NCBI GenBank assembly: GCA_030066195.1
Contig: JASJCB010000027.1
Location: forward strand, 16,965-80,964
Source of the DNA: Acidobacteriota bacterium
GTDB lineage: Bacteria; Acidobacteriota; Holophagae; Acanthopleuribacterales; Acanthopleuribacteraceae
Reading direction: 5' to 3'
Length of the DNA stretch: 64,000 nucleotides
Under the pieces are notes generated by a model. The model saw only the letters and a program-made list of their open reading frames with translations. It did not search any database and was not told where the DNA came from. Shown here piece by piece: positions 1 to 9,892 of the stretch (positions are counted from its first letter, which is position 1; every line of letters starts with the position of its first letter). A program made the position numbers and the translations under genes.

Positions 1-1197
1 CTGCGTCATCGCTGCTTTCTCCAATCTTTGACCCGGCGTGCCGAACGAGCCGATCATTTGTGGGGCAGGATCGATACATCGATTCAGACCCCGCTTTACA
101 TTGTGGACGGCCTGGCCGGCGCCTTGACCACCGGTATCTTCACTCCACGCGTTTGGGTGGGGCGGACTCATGCGAACAGCGCTGCCGTTACCGGTCTTTT
201 GCGTCACGAATGGACCCATATTCGCCGTATGGATAACCTGGTCCTACTTTTCCTTACACTTACCCGCTGCCTGCTTTGGTGGAATCCTTTTATTCACCTG
301 CTGGCTCGTCGCGCCCGCTTCTATATCGAGCTGGCCTGTGATCACGCTTGCAGCAATAAACCGGGCGGGGAAAACTACCGGGTTCAACTGGCCGAACTTC
401 TGTTGGAGCAGGCCGGTTTGAATCCTTCGCACGGCGTCCTGGCTTGCGGGGCCGCCTCCAACTTCAACATGAAACGGCTCACCCTTTTGGAAAGGAGATA
501 TACCATGAAGTTCCGTCATCTCCTGGTACTGGCGGGGTTGTGTTTGGCCGGTCCGTTACTGGTCGCCTACAACCCGGCAAATACCAAGGAAAAATTCAAC
601 GATGCCCGGACTATTCCCTTCCTGGCCGACAACACCAGGGAATCGTACAGCGGTTTCGAAATCAATGTGGTAGATGTCAAGGACCAGCCGATCGGCGACC
701 TGTTGCGTTTCATTGCCGATCAGGTGGGTTTCAAGCTGAAACTCGATGATCCCAAGATCAAGGATATCAAAAGCACCTATCGCTTCCGCAATATGCCTTG
801 GGACCGGATGGTCCACATCATCTTGAAGGATGCCGAATGCGCCTTCAGCTTCGACGGCAAACAACTGATCGTGGTTACCAGCGACTATGCCGCCGGCAAG
901 GGCCTGTTGCGCAAATCCGCGTCTTTGAACGGCGATCCTCCCCGATGGCTTTATATCCAAATGCAAGAGCAACCGCCTGAAAACGGAGTTACTGCCGATC
1001 ATGAAACGGTGTACTACGCCCTGAACCACAGCGAAAGATCCAAAACCATCCTGAAAGCCCTGAAAACCGAACTTTCTCAAGGCGGCAGGGTACTGACTGA
1101 TAGAAACGGCGAGAACATCACCCTGATCATCGGTGACAAACCGGTAATCCTAAAACGTATTCGCGAGGTACTCAGCGAACTCGATTCCCCGGACTAA
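1..1197 (+). CDS. BlaR1/MecR1-like M56 metallopeptidase, 3' part (5' end outside window)
   Basis: The frame is open from base 1, so the gene begins upstream; the TTG at 28 is not needed as a start. A zinc-protease HEWTH motif lies at bases 205-219 (HExxH), followed by a hydrophobic stretch around WWNPFIHLLARR and the downstream E-L-A-C-D-H segment, all typical of BlaR1-type M56 peptidases. A further membrane segment (about bases 505-570) precedes a soluble C-terminal region of about 200 residues. That region resembles the short secretin/TonB N-terminal domain (DxPIGDLLRFIADQVGFKL, then a two-stranded repeat) rather than a beta-lactam sensor. Family knowledge: such proteins are membrane sensors that cleave a repressor (BlaI type) on signal. 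The repressor, if present, would lie upstream. The substrate and signal here are unknown. Confident for family, less for role. Confidence 0.8.
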   Translation: MRHRCFLQSLTRRAERADHLWGRIDTSIQTPLYIVDGLAGALTTGIFTPRVWVGRTHANSAAVTGLLRHEWTHIRRMDNLVLLFLTLTRCLLWWNPFIHLLARRARFYIELACDHACSNKPGGENYRVQLAELLLEQAGLNPSHGVLACGAASNFNMKRLTLLERRYTMKFRHLLVLAGLCLAGPLLVAYNPANTKEKFNDARTIPFLADNTRESYSGFEINVVDVKDQPIGDLLRFIADQVGFKLKLDDPKIKDIKSTYRFRNMPWDRMVHIILKDAECAFSFDGKQLIVVTSDYAAGKGLLRKSASLNGDPPRWLYIQMQEQPPENGVTADHETVYYALNHSERSKTILKALKTELSQGGRVLTDRNGENITLIIGDKPVILKRIREVLSELDSPD

Positions 1198-1266
1198 CCC
1201 TCAATCATTCCCAATTTCAACGATCCTTGAAGAAGCGCCGGGTTGCGCCCGTGTTTCAAGCAAGAT

Positions 1267-1314
1267 AAAAAAAGCCGGGTAACCGCCACCCTAACGGGAG
1301 CACTGTACCCGGCT
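1267..1314 (-). terminator. Rho-independent terminator of the M12 protease gene
   Basis: A 9-bp perfect stem (AGCCGGGTA at 1273-1281 with TACCCGGCT at 1306-1314) is followed on the minus strand by a run of T (A-run 1267-1273 on plus). It lies about 70 bases past the stop of the minus-strand protease. A second 8-bp hairpin without a T tract sits at 1338-1359. Confidence 0.75.
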
Positions 1315-1380
1315 GAAGAAGAGATGGAGAAGGAAGCCCGCCGGATGCGTGTCCGGCGGACTTTCAATCAAGGTTAAGCG

Positions 1381-2994
1381 TTACGGGCGACGAGTACACA
1401 GGGTGTAGTCGCCGGAGCCGCTGTAGGAGTAGACGCGCCAGACGTAGTAACCTGACGAGCCGTTATAGGAAATGCTCTCGCTGGAACTTGCGCTGGTACT
1501 GGAAGCCACGGTGGACCAGGAGGAGCCGTTCCATTTCCACAGGTACAGATCGAAGTCGGTACCGGCGGCGCCTTCCAGGTCGGCCTCGTGGAAGCCGGAA
1601 GCGCTGGAGAAGTAGTAGGTGCCGTTGGGCTCGTACTCATAGTCGCCGGAACCGGTCAGGGTGCCGGTGTACTGGGTGCCGTTACACTCGCTGGGAGGAG
1701 GCTCTTCGCCGCCGCAACCCGCGGGATTGGTGGAGTCACGGAAGTTGGCAACCGTGGAAGCGCTGTTGTTCAAAGCCAGAGCGTTGTTGGCGGAGGAACC
1801 GACGGTCGATCCGCCGACGCCCATGGGCTGGCCGCCGTAGGTCACGTTGGGGTTGGACCAGTAGTCCAGGCGGGTGCAGCTGGTGCCCGCGGCGGAGCAA
1901 GCGTTGTTATAGGCCATGATGGTGCGCCAGTTGGCGGAAGGATAGGTGTAGCCGTGGTTGTAGATGTAGGGCGTGGTGTTGCCGTCTACATACCAGTCGT
2001 GGCGGGCGCCCATGTTGTGGCCCAGTTCGTGGCCGAAGCTGTAGTAACCGGTGGCGCAGGTGCGTGCGGTTACGGAGAAGGCGCGGTCTTCGAAGGAAGG
2101 AGAAACCGAGGTCATCAGGTTGGCAATACCGCAGTATTGGGAGCCGTTGATGATCAGGGCGACCATGTCGGCGCAGTACTGATCGCGCAGGGAGTGCACG
2201 TTGTCCATGTAGCCGTCGGTCTTACCGGTCAGGCGGCTCAGGTTGGTGGAGAAGTTGCTGCTTTCCGTGTAGCTGATCTCGCCCTTGTAAACCAGGTTCA
2301 ACTGGAAGTTCACATTGGAGTTGTTGTAACCCTGGTTGGTTTCGGTAACGGCCAGGTCTACCAGGTTCTGGATGGCGGTGGTGCCGCCTTGTGCGGAACG
2401 GGCGGCCGGGGTGTAAACCACCAAAATGTCGATCACGCTGCCGGAATCGGCCTTGGAGCTGATAGCGGCTTTACCGGCATCGCGCACGGCGGAGACAACG
2501 GGTTCCGCATCCTCTGGGAAGACGCCCTGGTCTACTTCACGGATGGCGTGGACACCGTCGGCAACCCAACGGATCTGGTAGAAGGCATGCGGGGTGACGA
2601 TGTTACCCATGATCATGCTGTTCTTTTCATCGATAACCATGGAAACGCGGCTGATTTCTTCCTCGGCGATGGAGCCGACCCAAGACCAGGTGCCCTGGTT
2701 TTCGACGGAGCGTTCCAAAACGCCGGTCATGAACACGTCTTCGAACAGGTTCAACTCAACAACGGAACCGGGGGCACTGCGGTCGCCCAAGAAATCGTTT
2801 TTCTTGGAAAAGAGGTTGGTGTTGACACGAACATAGCGCTGGCGGACGACACCCAACTCGGTGTCAATCTTTTTGCTGCTGAAGTTGGCCGGGGCGAAAG
2901 CCTCCAGGCTGTAGGGATCGAAGTCTTGCGCAAATAAGGGCGCAACGAGAACAAGAGCGGCAAAAGCCACCCGTACCAAAGCTTGGCGTTGCAT
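1381..2994 (-). CDS. Secreted zinc metalloprotease (M12/reprolysin-like) with C-terminal PPC-type domain
   Basis: 537 residues from the ATG at 2994, which has an AGGAGG ribosome site 7 bases upstream; the longer open frame to 3189 lacks a site and would bury the signal peptide. Residues 1-23 form a signal peptide ending at FAQ. The catalytic motif HELGHNMGARHD is at about 322-333 (HExxHxxGxxHD) with a Met-turn TIMAY at about 358, as in metzincins of the M12 type. After a Pro/Glu linker, residues about 437-537 look like a bacterial pre-peptidase C-terminal beta domain (GxxDFDLYLWKW...YTL), often removed during maturation. Expected to be exported and to degrade extracellular protein. Transcribed alone, with its own terminator and a palindrome in its leader. 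Confidence 0.9.
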   Translation of the reverse strand: MQRQALVRVAFAALVLVAPLFAQDFDPYSLEAFAPANFSSKKIDTELGVVRQRYVRVNTNLFSKKNDFLGDRSAPGSVVELNLFEDVFMTGVLERSVENQGTWSWVGSIAEEEISRVSMVIDEKNSMIMGNIVTPHAFYQIRWVADGVHAIREVDQGVFPEDAEPVVSAVRDAGKAAISSKADSGSVIDILVVYTPAARSAQGGTTAIQNLVDLAVTETNQGYNNSNVNFQLNLVYKGEISYTESSNFSTNLSRLTGKTDGYMDNVHSLRDQYCADMVALIINGSQYCGIANLMTSVSPSFEDRAFSVTARTCATGYYSFGHELGHNMGARHDWYVDGNTTPYIYNHGYTYPSANWRTIMAYNNACSAAGTSCTRLDYWSNPNVTYGGQPMGVGGSTVGSSANNALALNNSASTVANFRDSTNPAGCGGEEPPPSECNGTQYTGTLTGSGDYEYEPNGTYYFSSASGFHEADLEGAAGTDFDLYLWKWNGSSWSTVASSTSASSSESISYNGSSGYYVWRVYSYSGSGDYTLCTRRP

Positions 2995-3045
2995 TACTAT
3001 CCTCCTGGAATTTGAAAACTGAGTGTAGATAAAAGGTAAGATTGC

Positions 3046-3061
3046 TATACATGAATGTATA
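3046..3061. promoter_or_regulatory. 16-bp palindrome upstream of the protease gene
   Basis: TATACAT-GA-ATGTATA is a perfect inverted repeat with a 2-base centre, 52-67 bases upstream of the protease start codon. The AT-rich half sites overlap the region where a minus-strand promoter is expected, so it may be an operator; no regulator is identified. Confidence 0.4.
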
Positions 3062-3450
3062 AAAGTACAGATCGTCCCCATCATTATCTCAGACAGGGAA
3101 ATAGCAATCAAGAGCAATTTGTCGACAAAGTGCAAACTCCATGTCAAAAAAAAGCTACAACCAATTGGTATCCGGCAAAACCCGCGCAATTGAGCGTGGA
3201 CCAGGAATTATCCAAGATTAGATTCAGACAGCCCTTTGCGACAAAACATGAACGGTAGAAGTTTTAACGGTTTTATTACCTGGGAGAAGTGGGGGGAGCT
3301 TGCAAATCGTATGCCCTGTTGAATTGCTGTACAATGCCGACAGAGCAAGCGGTTGATTGCTCGATAATCGTGTCCGTCTTCTTCTCAAACTGTCGAGAAG
3401 TTACACCCAAAACCCCTGCAACCTGCTATAAACGGTAATAGGAGGCAGTC

Positions 3451-4350
3451 ATGCGTTTGATGGATCGAAAGGCTGTCGCGAAGCATCGAAAGCCCGGCGA
3501 GGGCATTACCGAAGCGGGATTACGGGAGTTGGTTGAAACCATTGCCGTCCCCAGGCATGCCGTGCGTGAACAGGCAAACAACCACCTGATCGGCAGTTGG
3601 CTGCGCAACTTGTTTCAGGAATGGGGCTATCACGTCGACATGCAGGGTAGGTATCGGAATGTGATCGCGTCAACGCCACATTGCGTCGGCAAGGCCTGTC
3701 TTCTGGTGGGCGCTCATTACGACACGGTCCCCTTCTCCCCCGGGGCTGACGATAACGGGTCGGCCGTGGCCGCCATGTTGACTTGCGCTCGCATCCTTGC
3801 CGAGCGCGACAGCACCCTGCCGATTGTTTTTGTTGCCTTCAACAATGAGGAAGACGGCCATCTGGGCAGCGATGATTTTGTTTATCGCTACCTGCCCGAG
3901 GCTCCCTTTACCATTCGTGAGGCACAAATCCTGGAGATGGTCGGTTATTGTAGTCGGCAACCCGGCTCCCAGGAGGTTCCCGCCGGTCTGCCCATGCGCA
4001 AGCGAATGCCCAAAATCGGCGACTTTCTCGGTCTGGTGGCCAATCGCCAATCGAGAAAGCAACAGCGGGCCCTGCTGCGAACGGCTGACGAAGTAGGCGA
4101 CATCCATGTACTGGCGGTTCGCCCCATGTGCGGCCTCGAGCGTTTGTTTCCGGTAATGTGGCGAAGCGACCACGCGGCTTTCTGGGAAAAGTCGATCCCT
4201 GCCGTCATGTGGACCGATACCGCCGAGTTTCGCAACCCACATTATCATTCCCCGACCGATACCCCGGATACGTTAGATTACACCTTCCTGGCCCGGGTCA
4301 CCCATCTACTTCTGCGGTATCTGACGACGCAAGGTTCCCCAAGCGCTTAA
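3451..4350 (+). CDS. M28-family zinc peptidase (aminopeptidase-like)
   Basis: 299 residues; ATG preceded by AGGAGG with good spacing. The M28 metal-binding set is complete: HYDT (first His/Asp), GADDNGS (bridging Asp), NNEEDGHLGS (catalytic Glu pair), LEMVGY (Glu/Asp ligand position) and NPHYHSPTDTPDTLDY (last His). No signal peptide is visible, so it is probably cytoplasmic. The family removes N-terminal amino acids or acts as glutaminyl cyclase-like or carboxypeptidase-like enzymes; the exact substrate cannot be read. Its stop shares the TTAA at 4347-4350 with the stop of the convergent receiver gene. A short inverted repeat (GAGCAA...TTGCTC, 3343-3362) lies in its upstream region. Confidence 0.88.
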   Translation: MRLMDRKAVAKHRKPGEGITEAGLRELVETIAVPRHAVREQANNHLIGSWLRNLFQEWGYHVDMQGRYRNVIASTPHCVGKACLLVGAHYDTVPFSPGADDNGSAVAAMLTCARILAERDSTLPIVFVAFNNEEDGHLGSDDFVYRYLPEAPFTIREAQILEMVGYCSRQPGSQEVPAGLPMRKRMPKIGDFLGLVANRQSRKQQRALLRTADEVGDIHVLAVRPMCGLERLFPVMWRSDHAAFWEKSIPAVMWTDTAEFRNPHYHSPTDTPDTLDYTFLARVTHLLLRYLTTQGSPSA

Positions 4351-4718
4351 GTCACCGACAATAACTCCCGAAGGCTGATCTCAAGTTCCTCAAAATCGAT
4401 GGGTTTGGTGAGGAAACGCGAGGCGCCCAGGTCGAGCAGGTGGGCAATGTCCTCGTAGCGGGTAATGGCCGAGATGATCACAATGGGGATCTCTTTGGTC
4501 GCCTCCCGGCACCGCAAAATCTTGATCAGGTCCTCGCCGCTGAGTTCCGGCATCACCATATCCGTAATCAGCAGGTCAACATCCGGGTTGTCTTGGATGG
4601 TGTGCAGGGCCTTGGTGCCGCTGGAACATTGAATGCACACATACCCCAGTTCTTCGATGGTGTGGGCCATCAAGGTACGAATTTGATAATCATCTTCCGC
4701 AATGAGGATTTTTTTCAT
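4347..4718 (-). CDS. Single-domain response regulator (CheY-like receiver)
   Basis: 123 residues from the ATG at 4718 (MKKILIAEDDYQ) with GGAG 7 bases upstream; upstream in-frame residues are not protein-like. It has the acidic pair EDD, the phosphoacceptor in LLITDMVMP, the conserved Ser in VIISAI and the Lys in FLTKPID, so it should be phosphorylatable. There is no output domain. It may relay phosphate for the nearby hybrid kinase at 6376-8985, whose own receivers lack phosphoacceptors. That pairing is inference from proximity; a cysteine desulfidase-like gene lies between them. Confidence 0.88.
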   Translation of the reverse strand: MKKILIAEDDYQIRTLMAHTIEELGYVCIQCSSGTKALHTIQDNPDVDLLITDMVMPELSGEDLIKILRCREATKEIPIVIISAITRYEDIAHLLDLGASRFLTKPIDFEELEISLRELLSVT

Positions 4719-4965
4719 CGCCAGGCTCCATTCCGAATGACCGCGGTGCGGCTCTTCCCGGTGACAAGTTTCCATGTCCCACATTCTATTTAACACCCGC
4801 AAACGGTATTGTCCAGGCGTAAGCGCACATAAACAAAGCATTTCTGAGCGGGCGCACACTTTGACAAAAACATTGGAAAAAGGCTAATCCTTCGGTAGGA
4901 TGTTGACGATATAATCCCCAACTTTTTCAGGCGCGCGAGATGGTTTTTTGGTGTTCAGCGCCCGC

Positions 4966-6255
4966 TCAGGCTTCTAAAATGGCGGTAAGGGAAAGATCGG
5001 TATTCACATAGGCCACGCGGGCCAGTTTGGTCAGGTGGTCGAAGGCATGCGCGGCGTTCTCACCGGCCAGACCGTCGTGTCCGGGATGCAACAGACCTCG
5101 TGCGGCAAGACCGGCGGCATCGAGGGCCGTACCCAAGCCCGTGGCTACTTTCATGGCACAGGCCGGCTTGGCGCCGTCGCACAAGGTGCCCGCTACCGAG
5201 GTGGTCATGGTGCGAACGATGCGGTCCAGGCCCTGAGCATCACTGCCCAACATCCAGGCCACGCCGCAACCCACCCCCATGGCAGAGGAGAGGGAGCCGC
5301 CGCAGAGAGGGCCGACCCGACCGATTCGAGCCTTGACCGCGATATTGACCAGGTGGGCCAAAGCTATGCCGCGAAGCAGGCGTTCTCTATCGTTACCGAA
5401 ACCCAGTTGCTCGGCCGCCGCCCAGGTTCCCAGGAAGACAGTCAGACCGGAATTGCCGCTGCCGCCCGAGGTCATGACCGGCATGCGGACACCCGCCATT
5501 CTGGCTTCGATAGCCGCGGCTACCCGGGCCTTGGCATGAGCGGCGGCATCACCATTCGCGGCGGTTTCCAGCAGCGCCTTGCCGTAACCCAAACCGGCGC
5601 CGTGATCCAAACCGTAATACGAGATCGCCTTGTTCATTTCCAGCCCTCTCTCCAGGAAAGCAAGGTCTTCATCGGAGACAAGGGCCAGCGCTTCCAGAAG
5701 GCTTTCGGGATTGAACAATAAATCGTGAATCAGGTCGTCATCGACATCCTCGTCCGCCTCCATTCGGCAGTTGTTATTCGACAGGGAAACATCTTTGCCG
5801 TTGACCTGGGCGCGGAAAACACGGTCATGCCTTCCCAGGATGCTTGCCGAGCCCTTGCCCCCGCTTTTGACCACATCCACGTGCAGGTATACGCCGGTTA
5901 CCCCGGCAGCCGGGCCGGTTTCAGTACGGGCCGACAACTCGGCGGCCTGTTCCCACATGGCCGGAGTCAGCGCTTCAAAGGTACGCAGTTTCAAACCCGG
6001 GTCGGCGGAAATCGCTCCTGCGGCGGCGGCAACGGCAGGCCCCCTGTAATCAGTACCCGGCAAGCCCACGGCCAGGGTGTTTTTGTAGGTGCCGTTATCC
6101 AGTTTCACGATAATGTGCTGAATATCGCCTTCTACCAGCGAAGAGGCGACAGCCGCCGAATAGGCCAATGCCGCGGGCTCGGTACACCCCAAGGAGGGAA
6201 GTGCCTCTTGTCGGATCAGGCGACTGATGATTTCTTGTGTACGTGCGGCTGTCAT
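4966..6255 (-). CDS. UPF0597/CyuA-type L-cysteine desulfidase-like protein
   Basis: 429 residues from the ATG at 6255, GGAGG upstream. The N-terminal SLGCTEPAALAYS motif and the later NNNCRME and PLCGGSLSSAMGVGCG segments carry the conserved cysteines of the UPF0597 (YhaM/CyuA) family, which is related to the beta part of iron-sulfur L-serine dehydratases. Known members break L-cysteine to pyruvate, ammonia and sulfide using a [4Fe-4S] cluster. Cytoplasmic. The window also has a true serine dehydratase (34905-36290), so both serine- and cysteine-deaminating branches may exist. The substrate is not proven by sequence alone. Confidence 0.85.
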   Translation of the reverse strand: MTAARTQEIISRLIRQEALPSLGCTEPAALAYSAAVASSLVEGDIQHIIVKLDNGTYKNTLAVGLPGTDYRGPAVAAAAGAISADPGLKLRTFEALTPAMWEQAAELSARTETGPAAGVTGVYLHVDVVKSGGKGSASILGRHDRVFRAQVNGKDVSLSNNNCRMEADEDVDDDLIHDLLFNPESLLEALALVSDEDLAFLERGLEMNKAISYYGLDHGAGLGYGKALLETAANGDAAAHAKARVAAAIEARMAGVRMPVMTSGGSGNSGLTVFLGTWAAAEQLGFGNDRERLLRGIALAHLVNIAVKARIGRVGPLCGGSLSSAMGVGCGVAWMLGSDAQGLDRIVRTMTTSVAGTLCDGAKPACAMKVATGLGTALDAAGLAARGLLHPGHDGLAGENAAHAFDHLTKLARVAYVNTDLSLTAILEA

Positions 6256-6375
6256 GAGAACCTCCCCGCGGATTTTTAGAAGGAATTTGCAGTTTTCTTG
6301 CCGGCCGCCTAAACTCTTTACCCTCAAGCGACAACACTTGCTCTTTTGGGGAATAATGCCCGTGTTGCGGAAATT

Positions 6376-8985
6376 TTACCGGGATCGTGCCTGAGCCCCT
6401 GTGGTTTTCAGGGACAGCCATTTGTACATCATACGTTGTAATTCGCCCGAATCGATGGGACGGCGAAGCAGATCGTCCATTCCCGCCTTCAAGCAGCGCT
6501 CCCTCAAATTGGTGTCGAAACTACCGCACATGGCAATCAGGCAGCAGTCACCCGCCAGAGAGCCCTCGGCCTCCAAACGGCGAATGGCGTCGGAGGTGGC
6601 CATGCCGTCCATATCGGGTAGGCTGCACTCGATGAGCACCATATGGTAGGCCCTTATTTTCAAGTAGGCCAGAGCTTCCATACCGCTTGCCGCCATATCC
6701 GGTTCAATACCCAGATTGGCCAGCTTGCGCATGACCCCCCGGCGTCCCGGCGGATGGAAGTCTACCACAAGCACCCGCCAACCGCCCTCGGGCGCGGGCG
6801 GCAGTTCGTTGCCCCCATCCTCTTGAACTGCCGCGGCTTCTGAATCCGACAGTGAGATTTTGTTCAGGGCCGGCAGGTTCCATTGAAGTGCGTCTCGCAA
6901 TTGCTCCTGGGAATAGGGTTCGATCAAAATCTTTTCCACGCCCAATTGGGAGGCGTGGTTCAGATCCTCCTGATGAGCCGTCTCGCCCAACATAACCAGC
7001 TTGGTACTGCCGAGGCGGGGATCGCTGACCAGGATACGGGCCAGATCCAAACCGGATATTTGAGTCAGGCCCTGGTGAATGATGACGGTATCGTAGATTT
7101 TCTGTTCGGAGCGCAAAATGTTCAATGCCTCGATGGCGTCGGGGCAGGTGTCCACGTGAATGGACCACTGACGCATCAAATCGGCCAGGGTCCGGCGTTC
7201 AGTCGGGTCGGCCATTACCAGAAGAACCGCTCCTTTCACCGCCGCCGGTGCGGAAGACGCGGTTTCCCCTTCCGGCAAGGTGACCAGGTTCTTTTGAAGC
7301 CTGGCCGTAAAGTGGAAGGTACTGCCCTCGCCCGGAACGCTGTCGACCCAGATTCTACCGTTCAGTCCTTCCACCAGGCATTTGCAAATAGCCAGGCCCA
7401 ACCCGGTTCCGCTGTAGTGCCGCGTGGAGGAGGAATCCACTTGGGTAAAAGGTTGGAAGAGGGTGCTTAAAGCCTCTTGTTCGATGCCGATGCCCGTATC
7501 GCGGACGTCAAAGCGCAGCATCAGGCTTTCCCGTGTTTCCTCTATCATGTCTACCGACAACGCGATCTCACCATCCCTCGTGAACTTGGCGGCATTGTCC
7601 ATCATGCTGTTGAGAATCTGGCGCAAGCGTCCGGGGTCACCCAGGATGGGATTGGGAATATCGTCGGCAATGTGCAAATGCAGGGTGACCGGCTTGGACT
7701 TGAGGGTTTCGCGCGTTATTTCGATAACCTGACGGCAAAGATCGGCGAGATCGAAGGGCAGAATTTCGAATTCCAGGCGGCCGGTTTCTATTTGGGAGAA
7801 ATCCAGGATATCGTTGATGATACCCAAAAGGTCCTTGCCGCATTTCAGGATGGTCTTGGCGTGGTCATGCTGCCTTTGAGGAAGGTTGCTGTTCAACAAC
7901 AACTCGGTCATGCCCATGATGCCGTTCAGGGGCGTGCGTATTTCGTGGCTCATGGTGGCCAGGAATTCTGCTTTGGCTCGGCTGGCCTGTTCCGCGGCTT
8001 CCTTGGCGGCAATCAGGGTTTCGGCTGCATTGCGCTCCGCGGTGATGTCCCAGGTGGTGCCGATCAGGCGCGGCGATTTATCCTGCCCGGCATGAAAGAC
8101 ATGGGCCTTGGACTTCAAGGTGTGAGCTTCGCCGTCCCCATGGGTAATGCGGTATTCAGCCTCATAATGTCCATGCTTCCTGGCGTTTTCCACTCCCGCG
8201 GCGATCCGGATCAGATCGTCGGGGTGAACGCGCTCCAGGAAGACATCGCGACTGGAGGAATAATCGCCCTCCTCCAGGCCGAACAGAATGGGCATATAGC
8301 TGTCCCAGGTCAGTTCCTCGCTCTCCAGATCCAGTTCCCAGGTACCGATCTGGCCGGACTGTAAAGCCAGGTTCAGGCGTTCCTGAGCCTCGCGGATGAC
8401 CCGTTCCATGCGCCGGCGCTCGGTAAGGTCCTCGATGATGGACCAGATTCGTTTGGTGCCGTCGGAAGCGGTAACCACCATGCCGTAAACCGCGACCGGC
8501 ACCACGTGACCTTGCTTGTGCAGGTATTCCTTGTAGTGCGGTCCGAAACTACCCTTGTCGATAAGCTGTTTCAGAACTTCCCGATCCTGCTCGGTGCTGT
8601 CGGTGGCATTCAAGGTCTCGTAGCTGATCAGATCGTATTCTTCCGCGGAGTATCCCAAAAGATCCAAAAAAGCCTGGTTGCACTTGGTGCCGGTGCCCTT
8701 CAACTCCCACATATTCATGCCCAGCGGCGATTTCTCGAACAGGTCGCGGAAGCCCTCATCGGAGCGCTCCAGGGCCCGCAGAGGAATGCGCACCAGACGT
8801 TCCCTCAACATGATCCCGGTCCATAAAACGAGCACCCCCAGGAAGATGACCGCAACCGTGGTCATAAATCCGCCGAACGGCCCGGACAAGTCGTTGGAGA
8901 AAGGACTGGCATACGCAAGGGTTGAGAAGAAAAGGACCGGCAGAACAAACCACCGGACCGATCCCAGCGCACTCTCATGTCTCAT
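6376..8985 (-). CDS. Membrane hybrid histidine kinase with two PAS domains and two degenerate receivers
   Basis: 869 residues. Two N-terminal hydrophobic segments (about 10-27 and 41-62) are followed by two PAS-type domains (about 75-195 and 200-320), a dimerisation/phosphoacceptor domain with [13 protein letters not shown] (His347), an HATPase with N (MMDNAAKF), G1 (DVRDTGIG) and G2 (GTGLGLAI) boxes, and two receiver-fold domains (about 586-700 and 737-860). In receiver 1 the phosphoacceptor position is His637 (VIIHQGL) and the conserved Lys is Glu689. In receiver 2 it is Glu786 ([12 protein letters not shown]) and the Lys is Arg842, so neither should accept phosphate normally. The kinase core looks active. 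The likely partner is an external receiver such as 4347-4718. Confidence 0.9.
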   Translation of the reverse strand: MRHESALGSVRWFVLPVLFFSTLAYASPFSNDLSGPFGGFMTTVAVIFLGVLVLWTGIMLRERLVRIPLRALERSDEGFRDLFEKSPLGMNMWELKGTGTKCNQAFLDLLGYSAEEYDLISYETLNATDSTEQDREVLKQLIDKGSFGPHYKEYLHKQGHVVPVAVYGMVVTASDGTKRIWSIIEDLTERRRMERVIREAQERLNLALQSGQIGTWELDLESEELTWDSYMPILFGLEEGDYSSSRDVFLERVHPDDLIRIAAGVENARKHGHYEAEYRITHGDGEAHTLKSKAHVFHAGQDKSPRLIGTTWDITAERNAAETLIAAKEAAEQASRAKAEFLATMSHEIRTPLNGIMGMTELLLNSNLPQRQHDHAKTILKCGKDLLGIINDILDFSQIETGRLEFEILPFDLADLCRQVIEITRETLKSKPVTLHLHIADDIPNPILGDPGRLRQILNSMMDNAAKFTRDGEIALSVDMIEETRESLMLRFDVRDTGIGIEQEALSTLFQPFTQVDSSSTRHYSGTGLGLAICKCLVEGLNGRIWVDSVPGEGSTFHFTARLQKNLVTLPEGETASSAPAAVKGAVLLVMADPTERRTLADLMRQWSIHVDTCPDAIEALNILRSEQKIYDTVIIHQGLTQISGLDLARILVSDPRLGSTKLVMLGETAHQEDLNHASQLGVEKILIEPYSQEQLRDALQWNLPALNKISLSDSEAAAVQEDGGNELPPAPEGGWRVLVVDFHPPGRRGVMRKLANLGIEPDMAASGMEALAYLKIRAYHMVLIECSLPDMDGMATSDAIRRLEAEGSLAGDCCLIAMCGSFDTNLRERCLKAGMDDLLRRPIDSGELQRMMYKWLSLKTTGAQARSR

Positions 8986-9225
8986 GGAGATACCTTGAAG
9001 GTGCTCTGCATCGGTGGAAAACTCCCTATTTTGTAACCTATTACTTTACAGATCATAAGAAAACAGCCGCAATCTGCAAGGTAAACAACGATTATACCAC
9101 CCTTGTTCTAATTGATGTTAACCACCTTTCGAGGAGTCCGGCTTTCGTTAAAGCTTTAACTCTGGAAAAAATGGGGATCTGGGCAACTGCCGGCGCAAAC
9201 GTTACAAATTGGCACTTCTGTATGT

Positions 9226-9564
9226 TTAGTCGCCGATTTTCTTTTTGAGGTCGGGCATGGTGGACGGATCGTCAGCATTCATGTACCTGGACTCGTTGCC
9301 CGTTGCCGTGACGTTTTCGTATACGCCCTTTTCGCGACGCACCAGCTTGGTGAAACCCATATTCTTCAATTCGGAATTGGTTTTTGGAAAATTGAGACCA
9401 GGAGCGCTGATCACCTTGGCGACCGGCGCATCCCCCGGCGTATCGCCCGGATCGGCGCCCGTTAATTTACATAACTCGCCCCAATTGGCGACCTTGTCAT
9501 CGATGCCGTGCATCACTTCCACCACCTTGCCGTTGGCGGAACATGCATAGTCATAGGTAGGCAT
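9226..9564 (-). CDS. FmdB-like small protein with lost zinc ligands
   Basis: 112 residues, start MPTYDYACSANG, the hallmark opening of FmdB-family zinc-ribbon proteins (MPxYxYxCxxCG). Here the second cysteine of the first pair is Asn, and no CPxCG second pair follows; only a lone Cys appears in the WGELCKL segment. The protein continues about twice as long as typical FmdB proteins, with a region (GFTKLVRREKGVYENV) not recognised. The ribosome site is weak (GGGG). It may be a divergent relative that no longer binds zinc; function unknown. Confidence 0.65.
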   Translation of the reverse strand: MPTYDYACSANGKVVEVMHGIDDKVANWGELCKLTGADPGDTPGDAPVAKVISAPGLNFPKTNSELKNMGFTKLVRREKGVYENVTATGNESRYMNADDPSTMPDLKKKIGD

Positions 9565-9823
9565 GAAATCAACCCCGTATTTGTGGTCACTGCCGAGCTG
9601 AGGGAACCCCCGGCGTCAATCATTTTACTCTGTTTCCCCGGTTTGGAGGCTGCCGATAATTATTTGACCCCCCGATTCACCGGTTGTCGTCAAAAAAACT
9701 GAACGCCTCGAACATAAGTTGTGACATACCCCGATACTTTGGCCCGGGGCATGTTGGTAAATTGTTTTCGCTCTTGCCGTCTTGACGTTTCAGGTCCATA
9801 TTATCACTGTCTGGCCGCCTAAC

Positions 9824-9851
9824 TTGTCTTTTGTCAGGCTTGTGTTAGAAT
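9824..9851 (+). promoter_or_regulatory. Sigma-70-type promoter for the CHAD/ParA operon
   Basis: TTGTCT (9824-9829), 16-base spacer, TAGAAT (9846-9851), about 40 bases before the TTG start chosen at 9893. This placement also argues against the longer frame from 9782. Confidence 0.45.
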
Positions 9852-9892
9852 CTGTCGCGGCGGTCGACGCCAAAAATCACCGGAGCACCATT

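Noticed and set aside
1338..1359. Second terminator downstream of the M12 protease
   Set aside because: Stem is good (8 bp) but no T tract follows; the hairpin at 1273-1314 is the better terminator.
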